Shown: in pieces, positions 62,978 through 64,000 of the stretch
How positions within the stretch are numbered: the first letter of the stretch is position 1
Layout: each line of letters starts with the position of its first letter
NCBI GenBank assembly: GCA_965224105.1
Contig: CBDCYH010000002.1
Location: 372,001-436,000 of the forward strand
Source: CBDCYH01 sp965224105
Lineage (GTDB): Bacteria; Bacteroidota; Rhodothermia; Rhodothermales; JABDKH01
Length of the DNA: 64,000 nucleotides
Direction of reading: 5' to 3'
The notes under the pieces: generated by a model
Seen by the model: only the letters and a program-made list of their open reading frames with translations
Told to the model about the DNA's origin: nothing
The model's database searches: none
Made by a program: the position numbers and the translations under genes

Positions 62978-63298
62978 TCAGATGCTCAGCAAAACGGATT
63001 GCTGGCTTCCTTCTCGTAATCCGCCGCCACCGCCTCCAGGCGGGGAGCCGGCGGTGTAGATTTCTTCCCAGGAGGTGGACTTGGTCGTTCTGTTAACGGT
63101 CCAGTAGCAGGTAAGACTTCCACCAGAATTACTGGTCGCGTAGGCTTTGAAGTTGTGATACTCCCCCTCAGTGATGTAGTTATGAGAAGGAATGATGGGA
63201 TTGACGACGAGGCTGTCGAGGGTCGGCGCGGGCTGCGCAAAAGCATCCGGTGCGACAAGTGCAGAGAGGACAATAAAGATAATTAGGTATGTTCTCAT
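62978..63298 (-). pseudogene. Truncated third leader cassette of the RHS-core protein
   Basis: 106 codons: a signal peptide (MRTYLIIFIVLSALVAPDAF...AQ) and one Ig-like repeat ('VIPSHNY'-type: 'NPIIPSHNYITEGEYHNFKA') closely related to the first 90 residues of the core protein at 50579, with linker 'AGSPPGGGGGGLR', then a stop after unrelated residues. The RHS core and toxin are missing. It keeps the promoter-proximal part, so it could supply a secretion signal if a core cassette recombined behind it. Confidence 0.8.
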
Positions 63299-64000
63299 TT
63301 CGTACGCCTCACTGCGTTAGATAAACCGAGTTACAAGCGAGGGTACGGGTTGGCGAATTTGATTGTCAAAGAAGAAAACGCGTTGTGATTCGTGGAAGAA
63401 AGTTCACGAGAAACTACAAACACATTTGAATACTGAGTTGTCTGCACAAACTGTATGGATCCCGGCTCGGGGGCCGGGATGACGCGTGGGTGATGGGACA
63501 ACACGACGAGTAAAACAATTACGACTGCGGTGACTTGGGCCGAGCTCGTAGATGGAGATCGCCGCGTCGCCCTTCGGGACTCCTCGCGATGACTGCTTGT
63601 TTTTATGTGAATTGATTATGGCTCCTGTGGCAACAACCACAAACTGCATGGACCCCGGATCGAGTCCGGGGTGACACCAGGGTGGTGGGATGAGCTCCAG
63701 CGGGTAAGCGAATACCGCGGCGATGAATATCACTCCAGGCTAGTCATCCCAGCCCCCGAGCCGCGATCCATAGGGCGGTGACAATCAGCTCAAACTGTAT
63801 GGACCCGGTGCCCCTAGATGGAGATTACCGCGTCGCCCTTCGGGACTCCTAGTAATGACGCGATGGGTATGGACCCCGGATCAAGTCCGGGGTGACAGCG
63901 GGGAGGTGGGGTAAAGGTTGCGCCAGCCTTTGGACTTGCAGACCTGCGACCGAAGATGGAGACTGCCACGTCGCCCTTAGGGCTCCTCGCAGTGACGACT
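63299..64000. repeat. Palindromic intergenic repeat cluster 5 (to window end)
   Basis: No gene is visible. From about 63435: hairpin-B-like ATCCCGG/CCGGGAT (63458-63480), modules of the second type (GGAGATCGCCGCGTCGCCCT near 63552, GGAGATTACCGCGTCGCCCT near 63818, GGAGACTGCCACGTCGCCCT near 63957) and ACCCCGG/CCGGGGT hairpins near 63653-63675 and 63872-63893. Spacing is irregular. 63299-63434 is plain and probably holds the promoter of the truncated leader cassette. Confidence 0.85.

Overview
The window looks like a chromosome segment of a free-living, probably aquatic Bacteroidota/Rhodothermota-type bacterium. The reasons are two proteins with C-terminal sorting tails of the type IX secretion kind (DUF3160 and CotH proteins), a FecI-like sigma / FecR / STN-TonB receptor module, a short K/omega-type RNA polymerase subunit, Bacteroidota-style RHS/YD proteins with cleavable signal peptides, and many SPII lipoproteins. 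Most genes lack a clear Shine-Dalgarno sequence. No rRNA, transposase or CRISPR array was seen; there is one tRNA (Ser, anticodon UGA).

Region by region. 0-11 kb: ordinary envelope and metabolic genes (edge-truncated alpha-2-macroglobulin, L-2-hydroxyglutarate oxidase, TPR protein, DUF3160 protein, a lipoprotein-anchored RidA paired with a class-V aminotransferase, GH113-like hydrolase, DUF5916 barrel protein, RNA polymerase omega). 11-16.4 kb: a PrcB-domain lipoprotein, the first palindromic-repeat cluster, and a tripartite efflux operon (TolC, HlyD adaptor, MacB/LolD-type ATPase) with no permease gene. 16.5-25.9 kb: tRNA-Ser, alpha/beta hydrolase, M61 peptidase, DUF2071, CotH, DUF4173 membrane protein, and a membrane-protein/winged-helix regulator pair whose two promoters share one composite operator. 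26-31.5 kb: Asp-rich lipoprotein divergent from ECF sigma / FecR / TonB receptor. 31.6-38.2 kb: small secreted protein, M1 peptidase overlapped by an APH(3')-like kinase, a class II Fic protein, and a 40-bp-period array of dyads between Fic and a large glycoside hydrolase.

38.2-42.7 kb: an accessory island of palindromic repeats (exact 150-bp period) containing a small GIY-YIG nuclease gene bracketed by direct repeat copies, and a sulfur module (DsrE, TusE/DsrC-like, sulfide:quinone oxidoreductase). 42.7-48.2 kb: a complete reductive pyrimidine catabolism operon (dihydropyrimidinase, beta-ureidopropionase, PreT, PreA) plus DUF1801. Dihydropyrimidine dehydrogenase reduces uracil/thymine, the hydrolase opens the ring and the amidase releases beta-amino acid, CO2 and ammonia.

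48.5-63.3 kb: the most unusual region, a polymorphic-toxin-like locus. A 2138-residue YD shell lacking the RHS core, a TPR protein, a separate secreted RHS-core protein with a zincin-type C-terminus, and a lipoprotein lie in one tight operon. About 11.6 kb away is a second core/C-terminus cassette sharing a ~688-bp near-identical block but no signal peptide, with its own lipoprotein, an Imm26-like protein and a truncated leader cassette. A Mor-type regulator is divergent from the shell gene. The window ends in another repeat cluster. My strongest candidates for undescribed biology are the split/cassette RHS locus, the GIY-YIG gene inside the 150-bp palindromic arrays, and the 40-bp dyad array at the Fic gene.
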